Assembly (NCBI RefSeq): GCF_000521865.1
Contig: NZ_JAME01000007.1
Location: 62,001 to 126,000, forward strand
DNA: 64,000 bases
Reading direction: 5' to 3'
Source: Roseivivax isoporae LMG 25204
GTDB taxonomy: Bacteria; Pseudomonadota; Alphaproteobacteria; Rhodobacterales; Rhodobacteraceae
The notes beneath the pieces were generated by a model. The model made no database searches. It was given only the letters and a program-made list of their open reading frames with translations, and was not told the origin of the DNA. Shown piece by piece: positions 37,996-48,019 of the stretch. Position numbers and translations under genes: made by a program. Numbering within the stretch: position 1 is the first letter of the stretch; every line of letters starts with the position of its first letter.

Positions 37996-39587
37996 GCGTG
38001 CACCGCCGCCGTGGCCGGGACCGGCGCGGCGCGCAGGCGCGCGATCTCGTCCCGGTGGGCCTGCATGCGCAGGAACACGGCATAGTCGCGGTCGCGCAGG
38101 GCCGCGGCGCGCGGATCCGGCCGCCGCTCCGCCCCCGGCCGCTGCATGGCGCGCGCCGCCGCCCCGAGCGAGGGAAAGACGCCCGACGCCTCGGCCGCGC
38201 AGATCGCGGTGCCGAGCAGCACCGCCTCGCCCTCGCCCGCCACCCTCACCGGGCAACCGGTCGCATCGGCGTAGAGCTGCAGCAGCAGCGGGCTGCGCGC
38301 GTGCCCCCCGCCGATGCCCAGGCCCTCGATGGCGGCGCCGCCCGCGCGCACGTGCTCAACGATCTGCCGCAGGCCGAGCGCCACCGATACCGCCGCCCGC
38401 CAGTAGAGCACGGCCAGCGATTCCGGGTCGCGGTCGAGCGTCAGCCCCGCCACAACGCCCCGGAGCCCCGGATCGGAGAGCGGTGTGCGGTTGCCGTTGA
38501 AATCGGGCAAAAGGTCGATCCCCTCGCCCAGGGCCGGCCCGTGCCGCTCGAGCAGCGCCGCCACTCGCGCCAGCATGTCCTCGTGGGAGGGCGCCGCCCC
38601 GCCGCCCGTCGCCGCCATCCCGAGGATGTAGTCGAGGAGCGCGCCGCTGGCCGACTGGCCGCCCTCGTTCACCCAGTGGCCCGGCAGGATCGCGCCCCGA
38701 TAGGGCCCCCAGACGCCGCGCACGCTCCAGCGGTCGACGCCCATGGTCATGACGCAGCTCGACGTGCCCGCGATCACCGCCGCCTCTCCGGGCCGCCCCG
38801 GCGCGGGCGGCGCGATGAGCCCGAGCGCCCCCGCGAAGGCGTCGATCAGCCCGGCCGCGACCGGCGTGCCCGCCGCGAGCCCGAGTTCCGCGGCGGCAGC
38901 GGCCGACAGCGTGCCCGCCACGCGGCCCGGCGGCACCGGCTCCGCGGGCAGAGCGGCCCGCGCAAGCAGGTCCGGCAGGCCCACCGCGGCCAGGAAATCC
39001 GGCTGCCAGCCGCCCGATCCCGGCAGGTAGGTCCATTTCGACACGAGCGGGCAGAGCGAGCGCGCGCTGCCCCCCGTCGCGCGGTGGGTCATCCAGTCGG
39101 TCAGGTCCCACGCCGATCCGAGCCGGTCCCAGAGATCCGGCCGGCGCGCCTTGAGCCACATGAGCTTCGGGATCTGCATCTCGGGGCTCATGGAGCCGCC
39201 GAGGCGCGCGAGGACCGCGTGGCCCGTGGCGGTGCAGCGCGCGGCCTCCTCGGTTGCGCGGTGGTCGAACCAGGCGATCACGTCGCGCCCGGCCTCCGAC
39301 AGGGCGAGCGGGCCGCCCGTCCGGTCACGCAGCACCAGAGAGCAGGTCGCATCGAAGGCCAGCGCAGCGATGTCGTCGCCGGCGAGCCCCGCCGCGGAGA
39401 GCGCCGCGCGCACCGCCGCGCAGGACGCGGCCCATATGCCGTCGGCCTCCTGCTCGCCGCGGCCGGGCGCGCCGGTCCAGAGCGCGATCGGCCGGACCGC
39501 GCGCGCCAGCATGCGGCCCGTCGCGTCGAACAGGCCCGCGCGCGCGCTGGCTGTTCCCACGTCGACCGCGCAGAAGATCGCCGTCAT
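37992..39587 (-). CDS. FGGY-family pentulose kinase (ribulokinase-like)
   Basis: The 531-residue kinase has the FGGY fold: N-terminal CAVDVGTASARAGLFD, then CSLVLRD, VIAWFDHRATEEA, and C-terminal LPDFNGNRTPLSDPGLRG and GLGIGGGHARSPLL. The DFNGNRTPLSD block points to the D-ribulokinase-like subgroup rather than xylulokinase or glycerol kinase. In the polyol operon it may phosphorylate a ketose, such as D-ribulose or D-xylulose, made by the dehydrogenases. A Rhodobacter sphaeroides polyol operon has a kinase named xylB in the same context, but this protein differs from the true xylB in the xylose operon here. It overlaps paaX by 4 bases. Confidence 0.87.
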   Translation of the reverse strand: MTAIFCAVDVGTASARAGLFDATGRMLARAVRPIALWTGAPGRGEQEADGIWAASCAAVRAALSAAGLAGDDIAALAFDATCSLVLRDRTGGPLALSEAGRDVIAWFDHRATEEAARCTATGHAVLARLGGSMSPEMQIPKLMWLKARRPDLWDRLGSAWDLTDWMTHRATGGSARSLCPLVSKWTYLPGSGGWQPDFLAAVGLPDLLARAALPAEPVPPGRVAGTLSAAAAAELGLAAGTPVAAGLIDAFAGALGLIAPPAPGRPGEAAVIAGTSSCVMTMGVDRWSVRGVWGPYRGAILPGHWVNEGGQSASGALLDYILGMAATGGGAAPSHEDMLARVAALLERHGPALGEGIDLLPDFNGNRTPLSDPGLRGVVAGLTLDRDPESLAVLYWRAAVSVALGLRQIVEHVRAGGAAIEGLGIGGGHARSPLLLQLYADATGCPVRVAGEGEAVLLGTAICAAEASGVFPSLGAAARAMQRPGAERRPDPRAAALRDRDYAVFLRMQAHRDEIARLRAAPVPATAAVHA

Positions 39588-39615
39588 CCGTTCCTCGATC
39601 CCTCCGGGTCAGCCC

Positions 39616-40293
39616 TCAGGCGAGCGCCGCCAGCGCCCCGGCCAGTTCGTCCATCCTCCCGATGATGGCGTCTGGCGCGCATTGCGCAACCCTTTCCCGC
39701 AGGCCGGCGGGCCCGGCATGGCCGCCGCCGACGAATCCGATGACGCGCATCCCCGCCGCCTTGGCGGCCGTGATGCCCGCCGGACTGTCCTCGATCACGA
39801 CGCAATGGGCGGGATCGGCGCCCATCGTTTCCGCCGCGAACAGGAAGAGGTCCGGCGCGGGCTTGCCCCGCGTCACCATGCTGGCGCTGAAGAGCCGCGT
39901 GCCGAAGAGCGGCGCAAGCCCGGTCAGGCCGAGCGCCAGCGCGATCCGGTCCGGTTGGCTCGACGAGGCGACGCAGACCGGGTCGGGCAGCGCGCGGATC
40001 GCCGCGCCGACACCCGGGATCGGCGCGAGCTCGGTCCGGAAACGCGCGAAGATGCGCGCGCGCGCCTCGGCGAGGTGCTCGGACGACAGGCGCAGCCCGT
40101 GCTCGCGCGCCAGCGTCTCCGAGATCGAGGCCACCGACCGCCCGAGCAGCGTGCGGTAGCCCTCGCTCTCGGACATGTCGCAGCCCGCCTCGCGCAGCAG
40201 CTCGAGGAACACGCCGACCGAGATTGTCTCGCTGTCCACGAGGACGCCGTCGCAGTCGAAGATGACGAGCCGCCGCGCGGCCCCCCCCGCCAT
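39616..40293 (-). CDS. HAD-superfamily sugar phosphatase/phosphoglucomutase-like hydrolase
   Basis: The 225-residue protein is a subfamily IA HAD enzyme. Motif I is FDCDGVLVDSE (nucleophile and acid Asp), motif II CVASSSQPDR, motif III lysine in TRGKPAPDLFLFAAE and motif IV VVIEDSPAGITAA. A cap domain lies between motifs I and II. The likely substrate is a small sugar or polyol phosphate, given its place between mtlK and the FGGY kinase. The ATG overlaps the mtlK stop by one base (TGATG). Confidence 0.88.
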   Translation of the reverse strand: MAGGAARRLVIFDCDGVLVDSETISVGVFLELLREAGCDMSESEGYRTLLGRSVASISETLAREHGLRLSSEHLAEARARIFARFRTELAPIPGVGAAIRALPDPVCVASSSQPDRIALALGLTGLAPLFGTRLFSASMVTRGKPAPDLFLFAAETMGADPAHCVVIEDSPAGITAAKAAGMRVIGFVGGGHAGPAGLRERVAQCAPDAIIGRMDELAGALAALA

Positions 40294-41759
40294 CACCCGT
40301 GGCCCGTGTACCGCGCCAGGACCGCGGCCGTGCCCTCGGTCCAGAGCGCGTCCAGCCAGCGCCCGAACGGGTCGGCAAAGCGGCGGTCCTCGCCAAGCGT
40401 GCCGTAGACCTCGCGCATCCCGAGCCAGGCCTGCGGGTCCGTCCGCGCCGCCTGCGCGGCGTCGGTCAGGCGGTCCCAGTTCGGGTCGTTGGGCGCGATC
40501 ACGGCGCCGCTGTCGGTCGTGCCCGCGCAGTAGCGGCACCAGAGCGCCGAGGCGAGCGCCAGGCCCTCGACCGGGCCGCCGCGTCCCAGCGCGTCCGCCA
40601 CCGACGGCAGGATGAACTTCGGCTGCCGGTTCGACCCGTCGAGGCAGAGCCTGCGCACCGTGTCGCCGATCTTGGGGTTGGCGAAGCGGCGCTCGATGAG
40701 CGCGAGATAGGCCGCGACGTCGGTTTCCGGCACCGGCGGCACGCCGGGCAGGATCTCCTCGCGCTCGACCTTGGCGAGGAAGGCGTTGACCAGCGGATGC
40801 TCCATGGCCTCGTGCACGAAATGCACGTCGAGGAGCCCCGCGGGATAGGCGATGACCGCGTGCCCGCCGTTCAGGATGCGGATCTTCATGAGCTCGTAGG
40901 GCGTCACGTCCGGCACGAACTGCACGCCCACCTCCTCGAGCGGCGGGCGCCCGGCCGGAAAGTCGTCCTCGAGCACCCACTGGGTGAAGCTCTCGCAGAA
41001 GACCGGCCAGCCATCCTCGATACCCCACACGTCCCGGCAGAGCGCGCGCTCGCGGTCCGAGGTCGCGGGGGTGATGCGGTCGACCATGGCGTTCGGGAAG
41101 GCGACGGTCTCCGCGACCCAGTCGGCGAAGGCCGGATCGGAGAGCCGCGCGAGCCCGGTCAGCGTGGCCTTCGTCACCGCGCCGTTGTGGGGGATGTTGT
41201 CGCAGCACATGATGGTGAAGGGCGCGTGTCCCGCGGCGCGGCGCAGGCGCAGGCCCTTCAGGATCATGCCGAACACGGTCTTCGGCGCGTCGGGCGCGGC
41301 CGCGTCGGCGCGCATCGCCGGGTGGTCGGGATCGAAGCGGTCCTCGGCGTCGAGGAAATAGCCCCCTTCGGTGATCGTCAGCGACACGATGCGGATGTCC
41401 GGCTCGGCCATGCGGGCGCAGATCGCCTCGGCGTCCGCCGCCGGCAGGTAGTCGACCATGGCGCCCGTGACCCGCGCCGTCGAGGCGTCCGCCTCCTGCT
41501 CGACCAGCACGGACAGCCAGTCCTGCGCCTCGAGCACCGCGCGGGCATGGGCGTCGCCCGCCATCACGCCCGCGCCGACGATGGCCCAGTCCTGCCCGCA
41601 GCCCGTGCCGAACAGCCGGTCGAGATGTTCCGCCTGGTGCGCGCGGTGGAAGTTGCCCACGCCGAAATGCAGGATGCCGGGGCTGAGCGCGGCGCGGTCG
41701 TAGCCCGGCCGGCCCACGCCCCCGGGCAGCTGGTCGAGCGTTGCGAGCGACAGTTTCAC
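40293..41759 (-). CDS. mtlK: Mannitol 2-dehydrogenase family protein
   Basis: The 488-residue long-chain dehydrogenase oxidises D-mannitol (or D-arabinitol) to the ketose with NAD. Family blocks are LHFGVGNFHRAHQAEHLD with the nucleotide-binding glycines, MCCDNIPHNG, FPNAMVDRITPAT and the catalytic-lysine segment KIRILNGGHAVIAYPAGLLD. The start is a GTG at 41759 preceded by GAGGAGGAGA, which fits both the ribosome site and family length. It lies between smoS and a HAD gene, as in the Rhodobacter sphaeroides polyol operon, on which the name is based. Confidence 0.92.
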   Translation of the reverse strand: MKLSLATLDQLPGGVGRPGYDRAALSPGILHFGVGNFHRAHQAEHLDRLFGTGCGQDWAIVGAGVMAGDAHARAVLEAQDWLSVLVEQEADASTARVTGAMVDYLPAADAEAICARMAEPDIRIVSLTITEGGYFLDAEDRFDPDHPAMRADAAAPDAPKTVFGMILKGLRLRRAAGHAPFTIMCCDNIPHNGAVTKATLTGLARLSDPAFADWVAETVAFPNAMVDRITPATSDRERALCRDVWGIEDGWPVFCESFTQWVLEDDFPAGRPPLEEVGVQFVPDVTPYELMKIRILNGGHAVIAYPAGLLDVHFVHEAMEHPLVNAFLAKVEREEILPGVPPVPETDVAAYLALIERRFANPKIGDTVRRLCLDGSNRQPKFILPSVADALGRGGPVEGLALASALWCRYCAGTTDSGAVIAPNDPNWDRLTDAAQAARTDPQAWLGMREVYGTLGEDRRFADPFGRWLDALWTEGTAAVLARYTGHG

Positions 41760-41776
41760 GGGGTCTCCTCCTCGGA

Positions 41777-42546
41777 TCAGCTCATCCACTGGCCGCCGTC
41801 CACGTTGTAGCATTGCGATACGATGTACCGGGCCTCGTCGGTGGCGAGGAACACGGCCATGCCGGTCAGGTCGTCGGCCGTGCCCATCCGTCCGTAGGGA
41901 ACGGCGGCGCCGACCTCGCGCTTCTTCTGGCCCGGCGCCTTGCCCTCGTAGCGGGCGAAGAACGCGTCGACGCCGTCCCAGTGTTCCCCGTCGACCACAC
42001 CCGGCGCGATGGCGTTCACGTTGATGCCGTGGGCGATCAGGTTCAGCCCGGCCGACTGGGTGAGCGAGATGATCGCGGCCTTGGTGGCGCAGTAGACCGC
42101 GACGAGCGGCTCGCCGCGCCGCCCCGCCTGGCTCGCCATGTTGATGATCCGCCCGCCCCGGCCGCGCGCGATCATGTGCCGCGCCACCGCCTGCATCGTG
42201 AAGAGCGTGCCCGCCACGTTGATGTCGAAGGCCCGGGCATAGTCGGCTCGGGTGATCTCGACGATCGGCGCGGCGGTGAAGACCGCGGCGTTGTTGATCA
42301 GGATATCGATGCCGCCCAGCGCGTCGACCGTCCGGGCCACCGCCGCGTCGATCGACGCCTGGTCCGTCACGTCCATGTGCACCGCGACCGCGGCCTCGCC
42401 CAGCGCCGCTGCGGTCTCGGCCGCGCGGGCGTCGTCGATGTCGGCGACGGCCACCCGCGCACCCTCGCGGATATAGGCCTCGGCGAAGGCGCGCCCGATC
42501 CCGCGCGCGGCGCCGGTGATGAGCGCCGTCCGTCCCGCCAGCCGTG

Positions 42547-42550
<4 letters not shown>
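41777..42550 (-). CDS. smoS: Sorbitol (L-iditol 2-) dehydrogenase, short-chain type
   Basis: The 257-residue short-chain dehydrogenase oxidises D-sorbitol to D-fructose. It shows the NAD motif TGAARGIG, the NNAA block (LINNAAVF), catalytic Ser in [10 protein letters not shown] and the YxxxK pair in [20 protein letters not shown]. The last residues, DGGQWMS, are typical of SmoS. Its start overlaps smoK by four bases (ATGA), tying it to the polyol transporter. Confidence 0.93.
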
Positions 42551-43548
<998 letters not shown>

Positions 43549-43561
43549 GAACGGGGCTCCC

Positions 43562-44392
43562 TTACTTGACCGCGCCGAAGGTCAGGCCGCGGACGAGCTG
43601 TTTCTGGCTGAACCAGCCCATGATGAGGATCGGCGCGATGGCCATGGTCGAGGCGGCCGAGAGCTTGGCGTAGAACAGGCCCTCGGGCGAGGAATAGGAG
43701 GCGATGAAGGCGGTGAGCGGCGCGGCGTTGGCCGCGGTCAGGTTCAGCGTCCAGAACGCCTCGTTCCAGGCGAGGATGATGTTGAGCAGGAGCGTCGAGG
43801 CGATGCCCGGCACCGCCATCGGCGTCAGCACGTAGAGGATCTCGGAGCGCAGGCCCGCCCCGTCCATGCGCGCCGCCTCGAGGATCTCGCCCGGGATCTC
43901 GCGGAAATAGGTGTAGAGCATCCAGACGATGATCGGCAGGTTGATGAGCGTCAGCACGATCACGAGGCCGATGCGGCTGTCGAGGAGCCCGGTGTCGCGG
44001 AAGATCAGGTAGATCGGCACCAGCACGCCCACGGGCGGCAGCATCTTGGTCGACAGCATCCACATCAGAACGTCCTTGGTGCGCCGTCCCGGCACGAAGG
44101 CCATGGCCCAGGCCGCCGGCACCGCGATCAGCAGGCCGATCAGCGTCGAGCCCACCGAGATCACCACCGAGTTCCAGAAGTGGCGGAAGTAGTTCGACCG
44201 CTCCTGCACGGTGACGTAGTTCTCGAGCGTCCAGTCGAAGTTCAGGAAGAGCGGCGGGTCGGCGATCGCCTGCGCCTCGGTCTTGAAGCTCGTGAGGATG
44301 GTCCAGAGGATCGGGAAGAAGATCAGGATTCCGATGCCCCAGGCGAGCGCGGTGTTGATCGCCTTGCGGCGCGGCGTGACGGCACGGGCCAT
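43562..44392 (-). CDS. smoG: Sorbitol/mannitol ABC transporter permease
   Basis: The 276-residue permease has six hydrophobic helices and the MalG-type EAA loop [20 protein letters not shown] with LTPMAVPG. The second of the two polyol permeases, it pairs with SmoF and SmoK. A 114-base gap with a repeat-like hairpin separates it from smoF. Confidence 0.93.
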   Translation of the reverse strand: MARAVTPRRKAINTALAWGIGILIFFPILWTILTSFKTEAQAIADPPLFLNFDWTLENYVTVQERSNYFRHFWNSVVISVGSTLIGLLIAVPAAWAMAFVPGRRTKDVLMWMLSTKMLPPVGVLVPIYLIFRDTGLLDSRIGLVIVLTLINLPIIVWMLYTYFREIPGEILEAARMDGAGLRSEILYVLTPMAVPGIASTLLLNIILAWNEAFWTLNLTAANAAPLTAFIASYSSPEGLFYAKLSAASTMAIAPILIMGWFSQKQLVRGLTFGAVK

Positions 44393-44454
44393 GGTCAGGT
44401 CCTCCTCGTGGGGCGCGCGGCGCGTGGGGCCGGGACGACCGCGCCCGTGGCGCG

Positions 44455-44494
44455 GCCGGATGCCTCCGGCGGGGATATTTCGGCCAAGAAGAAG
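44455..44494 (+). repeat. Possible dispersed Rhodobacterales intergenic repeat with hairpin
   Basis: A hairpin (GCCGGA, TGCC loop, TCCGGC at 44455-44470) is followed by GGGGATATTT, then CGGCCAAGAAGAAG. I recall this GCCTCCGGCGGGGATATTT-type motif as frequent in intergenic regions of Rhodobacterales. Only one copy is seen in this window, between smoF and smoG and antisense to both genes. Confidence 0.5.
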
Positions 44495-44506
44495 CAGGGG
44501 ACGGGA

Positions 44507-45379
44507 TCAGGCATCGAGGTTCTTCCCGATCATGCGCATGAGGAAGATCGCGACGATGTTGGCGAGGATGATGGCGACCACGCCGCCCGCCGACCCGGTG
44601 CCCACGTCGAAGCGCAGGAGGCTCTCGGCGTAGACGAGGTAGGTGAGGTTGGTGGAGGCCGTGCCCGGGCCGCCATTCGTGGTCACGAGGATCTCGGCGA
44701 AGACCGACAGGAGGAAGATCGTCTGGATCAGGATGACCACGGTGATCGCGCGCGCGAGATGCGGCAGCACGATGTGGAAGAAGCGCGCGAGGGGGCTCGC
44801 GCCGTCCATCTCGGCCGCCTCGAGCTGCTCGCTGTCGAGCGACTGCATGGCCGTCAGCAGGATCAGCGTCGCGAAGGGCAGCCACTGCCAGCTGACGATG
44901 CCGATGATCGAGGCGAGCGGCGCCTGGGCGAGGAAGTCGAAGGGCGCGAGGCCCAGCGCCTGGAAGAGGTGCGCGAAGAGCCCGTTCACCGGGTTCATGA
45001 ACATGTTCTTCCAGACGAGCGCCGAGACCGTCGGCATCACGAAGAAGGGCGCGATCACGAGGATGCGCACGATGCCCTGCCCCCACATCGGCTGGTCGAG
45101 CAGGAGCGCGATCAGGACGCCGCCCACCACGGTGATGAGGAGGACGCCGAGGACCAGGAGCAGCGTGTTCACGATCGCGGTCTGGAAGGCCGGGTCGGAC
45201 AGGAAGTAGCTGTAGTTCTCCCACCCAACGAACGGGTTCGCGCCCGGCATCAGCAGGTTGTAGCGCAGGAACGAGAAGTAGAGCGTCATGCCGAGCGGGA
45301 TCAGCATCCAGCCCAGGAGCAGGATCACGGCAGGGGAAATCATCACGCGGGCCGCCGCGCGGGAATGCTGCGTCGCCAT
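44507..45379 (-). CDS. smoF: Sorbitol/mannitol ABC transporter permease
   Basis: The 290-residue permease has six hydrophobic helices starting near residue 13 and the MalF-type EAA loop QLEAAEMDGASPLARFFHIV followed by LPHL. It forms the transport channel with SmoG. It lies 95 bases after smoE; this gap contains stem-loops. The ATG at 45379 agrees with the family N-terminus. Confidence 0.93.
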   Translation of the reverse strand: MATQHSRAAARVMISPAVILLLGWMLIPLGMTLYFSFLRYNLLMPGANPFVGWENYSYFLSDPAFQTAIVNTLLLVLGVLLITVVGGVLIALLLDQPMWGQGIVRILVIAPFFVMPTVSALVWKNMFMNPVNGLFAHLFQALGLAPFDFLAQAPLASIIGIVSWQWLPFATLILLTAMQSLDSEQLEAAEMDGASPLARFFHIVLPHLARAITVVILIQTIFLLSVFAEILVTTNGGPGTASTNLTYLVYAESLLRFDVGTGSAGGVVAIILANIVAIFLMRMIGKNLDA

Positions 45380-45409
45380 CGTACGCCTCGTGCGTCAGGA
45401 GGGATGGGA

Positions 45410-45428
45410 CGGCCCGCCCTGCGGGCCG
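45410..45428 (-). other. Stem-loop region in the smoE-smoF gap
   Basis: CGGCCCGC and GCGGGCCG form a perfect 8-bp stem with a 3-base loop. Nearer smoE, GC-rich sequence at about 45434-45465 can form a further bulged stem. The arrangement after a binding-protein gene suggests mRNA stabilisation or attenuation within the operon. Confidence 0.45.
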
Positions 45429-45474
45429 GGTCGGGCCGGGCGCGCCGCGGACGGCGCCCCCGGCCCCGCGGGCC

Positions 45475-46794
45475 TTACTCGATGTAGCCGGCGCGCGTCA
45501 TCTCGCGCGTGGTCAGCTGCTGGGCGCTCTGCAGCGCCTGCTCGGCCGACATCTGCCCGGCGAGCGCCGCCGAGAACTGCTGGCCCACCGCGGTGCCGAT
45601 GCCCTGGAACTCGGGGATCGCCACGAACTGCACGCCGGTATAGGGGACCGGGTCGACCGTCGGGCTGGTCGGGTCGGCGGCGTTGATGGACTCGAGCGTC
45701 ATCTCCGCGAAGGGCGCCGCCGCGAGGTATTCCTCGTTCTCGTAGAGCGAGGTGCGGGTGCCCGGCGGCACGTTCGCCCAGCCCTCGTTCTCGGCCACGA
45801 GCTCGGTATAGCCCTGCCCGGTCGCCCAGGCGATGAACTCCTTCGCGGCCGCCTCGTCGTCGGTGCCCGCCGGGATCGCCAGCGACCACGCCCAGAGCCA
45901 GTTGCCGCGCTTGCCGAGCCCGTTGTCGGGGGCGAGCGCGAAGCCGACGCTGTCGGCCACGGTGGAATCCGAGGGGTTCGTGACGAAGGACGCGGCCACG
46001 GTCGCGTCGATCCACATGCCGCACTTGCCCTGCTGGAACAGCGCGAGGTTCTCGTTGAACCCGTTGTTCGCCGCGCCCGGCGGGCCGTAATTGTTCAGGA
46101 GCTCAAGGTAGTCGTTCAGCGCCGCGGCCCAGGCCTCGCTGTCGAATTGCGGCTGCCAGTTCTCGTCGAACCAGCGCGCGCCGTAGGAATTCGCCATGGC
46201 GGTCAGGAATGCCATGTTCTCGCCCCAGCCGGCCTTGCCGCGCAGGCAGATGCCGTAGACCTCGGCCTCCTTGTCGGTCATCGCCGCCGCGGCTTCCTTG
46301 ATGAAGTCCCAGCTGGGCGCCTCGGGCATCTCGAGCCCGGCCGCCTCCATGAGGTCGGTGCGGTACATGACCATCGAACTCTCGCCGTAGAACGGCGCGG
46401 CGTAGAGCGTGCCGTCGACCGACAGGCCGTCCGCGATGGCAGGCAGGAAATCCTCCTGGTTCCAGTCCTCGGGCATGCCCTCGAGCGCCACCAGCCAGTC
46501 CTGGTTCGCCCAGATCGGAACCTCGTAGGTGCCGATGGTCATGATGTCGAACTGGCCGCCGCTGGTGGCGATGTCCTGCGTCACGCGCTGGCGCAGCACG
46601 TTCTCCTCGAGCGTCACCCATTCGAGGGCGATGTCGGGATGCTGCGCGGTGAAATCGTCGGCGAGCCCCTGCATGCGGATCATGTCGCCGTTGTTCACGG
46701 TGGCGATGGTCAGGGTGGTTTCCTGTGCGGATGCCAGCGCGGCCGCGCCGGTCAGCGCGGTGGCGCCCAAGAGGGCGCGGGTCAGGGTCTTCAT
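45475..46794 (-). CDS. smoE: Sorbitol/mannitol-binding periplasmic protein
   Basis: The 439-residue type 1 solute-binding protein has a signal peptide ending near ALASA (about residue 24) and MalE-like blocks such as VTLEENVLRQRVTQDIATSGGQFDIM (given here only as a landmark near residue 58), YGESSMVMYRTDLMEAAG and ALFQQGKCGMWIDATVAA. It captures polyols for SmoFGK. The start at 46794 has a GGGAGGAAGG ribosome site; an upstream in-frame start was rejected. It is the first structural gene of the polyol operon, 185 bases after the regulator gene. Confidence 0.93.
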   Translation of the reverse strand: MKTLTRALLGATALTGAAALASAQETTLTIATVNNGDMIRMQGLADDFTAQHPDIALEWVTLEENVLRQRVTQDIATSGGQFDIMTIGTYEVPIWANQDWLVALEGMPEDWNQEDFLPAIADGLSVDGTLYAAPFYGESSMVMYRTDLMEAAGLEMPEAPSWDFIKEAAAAMTDKEAEVYGICLRGKAGWGENMAFLTAMANSYGARWFDENWQPQFDSEAWAAALNDYLELLNNYGPPGAANNGFNENLALFQQGKCGMWIDATVAASFVTNPSDSTVADSVGFALAPDNGLGKRGNWLWAWSLAIPAGTDDEAAAKEFIAWATGQGYTELVAENEGWANVPPGTRTSLYENEEYLAAAPFAEMTLESINAADPTSPTVDPVPYTGVQFVAIPEFQGIGTAVGQQFSAALAGQMSAEQALQSAQQLTTREMTRAGYIE

Positions 46795-46817
46795 GCCTTC
46801 CTCCCAAAGAGCATTGT

Positions 46818-46836
46818 TGAGCAAATGCCAAGCTCA
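46818..46836 (-). promoter_or_regulatory. Short dyad in the smoE leader
   Basis: TGAGC and GCTCA flank a 9-base centre, 24 bases before the smoE start codon. It could be an operator for the upstream SorC-family regulator, but short arms make chance occurrence possible. Confidence 0.3.
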
Positions 46837-46942
46837 TGGGCAAACATTCATCACGCCGCACATCCTGTCAACATCGGACTTCGCGCGCAGCCGCGCGCCA
46901 TGCGCCCAAAACCTCGCGCGATGCCGAAAGGGCGGGGCGCAA

Positions 46943-46967
46943 GATATTGCATAAAATGGATAATGTC
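46943..46967 (-). promoter_or_regulatory. AT-rich imperfect dyad between the SorC-type regulator and smoE
   Basis: GATATT and AATGTC pair at five of six positions around a 13-base centre, in the most AT-rich part of the 184-base gap. It is a plausible promoter or operator region for smoE. No confident -35/-10 pair is visible. Confidence 0.3.
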
Positions 46968-46978
46968 CGGAGGGGAAA

Positions 46979-47929
46979 TCAGCGCCCGAGGAGCGCCGTC
47001 GCGGTGTCCTCGTCGGTCACGAGCCCGTTCACGAGCCCGCCGCGCAGGGCGGCGGACAGGCCCGCCACCTTTTCGGGACCGTGCGCCGCGGCGAGGACGA
47101 CCCGATTCCCCGCGGGATCGAGCGGCGCCGAGCAGACCCGTGCGGTGACCGGGTCGGCGACGAGCGTGCCGTCGGCGGCGAGCGGCCAGCCGAGGATCTC
47201 GGCCACGGCCCCCTTGCCGCGCAACCGCGCGAGGTCCTCCGCCCCGATGAAGCCGTCCTGCAGCACCGGCGCGGTGTCGGTCATCACGCCCACGCCCACC
47301 ACCCACATGTCGGCGGCCGCGGCGAGCGCGCGGGTATTGGCCAGCATCGCCTGCCCGGTCAGCGCCGCGCGCTCGTCCTCGGAGGCCGCGATCACGGGCA
47401 CCGGCAGCGGATAGGTCTGGGCGGTGACCTTCTCGGTCATGGTGAACAGCACGTTGTAGTAGGCGGTCGAGCCGTCGGGCGCGATGTTGCCGGTCAGCGA
47501 CACGATGCGGTGCTGCGCGCAATCGAGGCGCGGCAGGTGCTCGACCGCGATGCGCAGGGTGCGCCCCGTCCCGAGCCCCAGCACCATCGGGTCGGGCCGC
47601 GACAGCAGCGCCTCGATCCGGTCGCCCACGGCGAAACTGACGGCGCGGCGGGTGTCCTCGTTGGCGCCGAGGGCCGGCACCACCTCGCATTCCCGGAGCC
47701 CGAACGTGTCGCCGAGCGCATGGGCGAGGTCGAGACAGCGCGAGATCGGGTGGTCGATGCGGACCTTCACGAGGCCCGAAGCCACCGCCTGGCTGACCAG
47801 GCGCTGCGCCGATTGCCGCGAGACGCCCATGAGGCGCGCGATCTCGTCCTGCGTGCGCCCGGCGACGAAGGAAAGCCAGGCCGCGCGCGCGGCATCGTCG
47901 AGCTTCTTGGCGGCGCGGTCATCGGTCAT
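46979..47929 (-). CDS. SorC-family sugar-binding transcriptional regulator
   Basis: The 316-residue protein has an N-terminal helix-turn-helix (AGRTQDEIARLMGVSRQSAQ, residues about 24-43) and the SorC/DeoR-type effector domain with VLGLGTGRTLRIAVEHLP, IVSLTGNIAPDGSTAYYNV, MWVVGVGVMTDTAPV and a C-terminal DEDTATALL. Such regulators sense sugar phosphates and control neighbouring polyol or sugar operons. It lies directly upstream of smoE in the same direction, so it is the likely regulator of the polyol operon. Confidence 0.9.
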   Translation of the reverse strand: MTDDRAAKKLDDAARAAWLSFVAGRTQDEIARLMGVSRQSAQRLVSQAVASGLVKVRIDHPISRCLDLAHALGDTFGLRECEVVPALGANEDTRRAVSFAVGDRIEALLSRPDPMVLGLGTGRTLRIAVEHLPRLDCAQHRIVSLTGNIAPDGSTAYYNVLFTMTEKVTAQTYPLPVPVIAASEDERAALTGQAMLANTRALAAAADMWVVGVGVMTDTAPVLQDGFIGAEDLARLRGKGAVAEILGWPLAADGTLVADPVTARVCSAPLDPAGNRVVLAAAHGPEKVAGLSAALRGGLVNGLVTDEDTATALLGR

Positions 47930-48019
47930 GGGACGGCTCCCGGCAATGCGGCGGCGGGCCAGATCAGACGGCAGATCGGCCGCCCGGTAAAGCCCGCGCC
48001 GCCCCCTGCGCGCGCCGGA

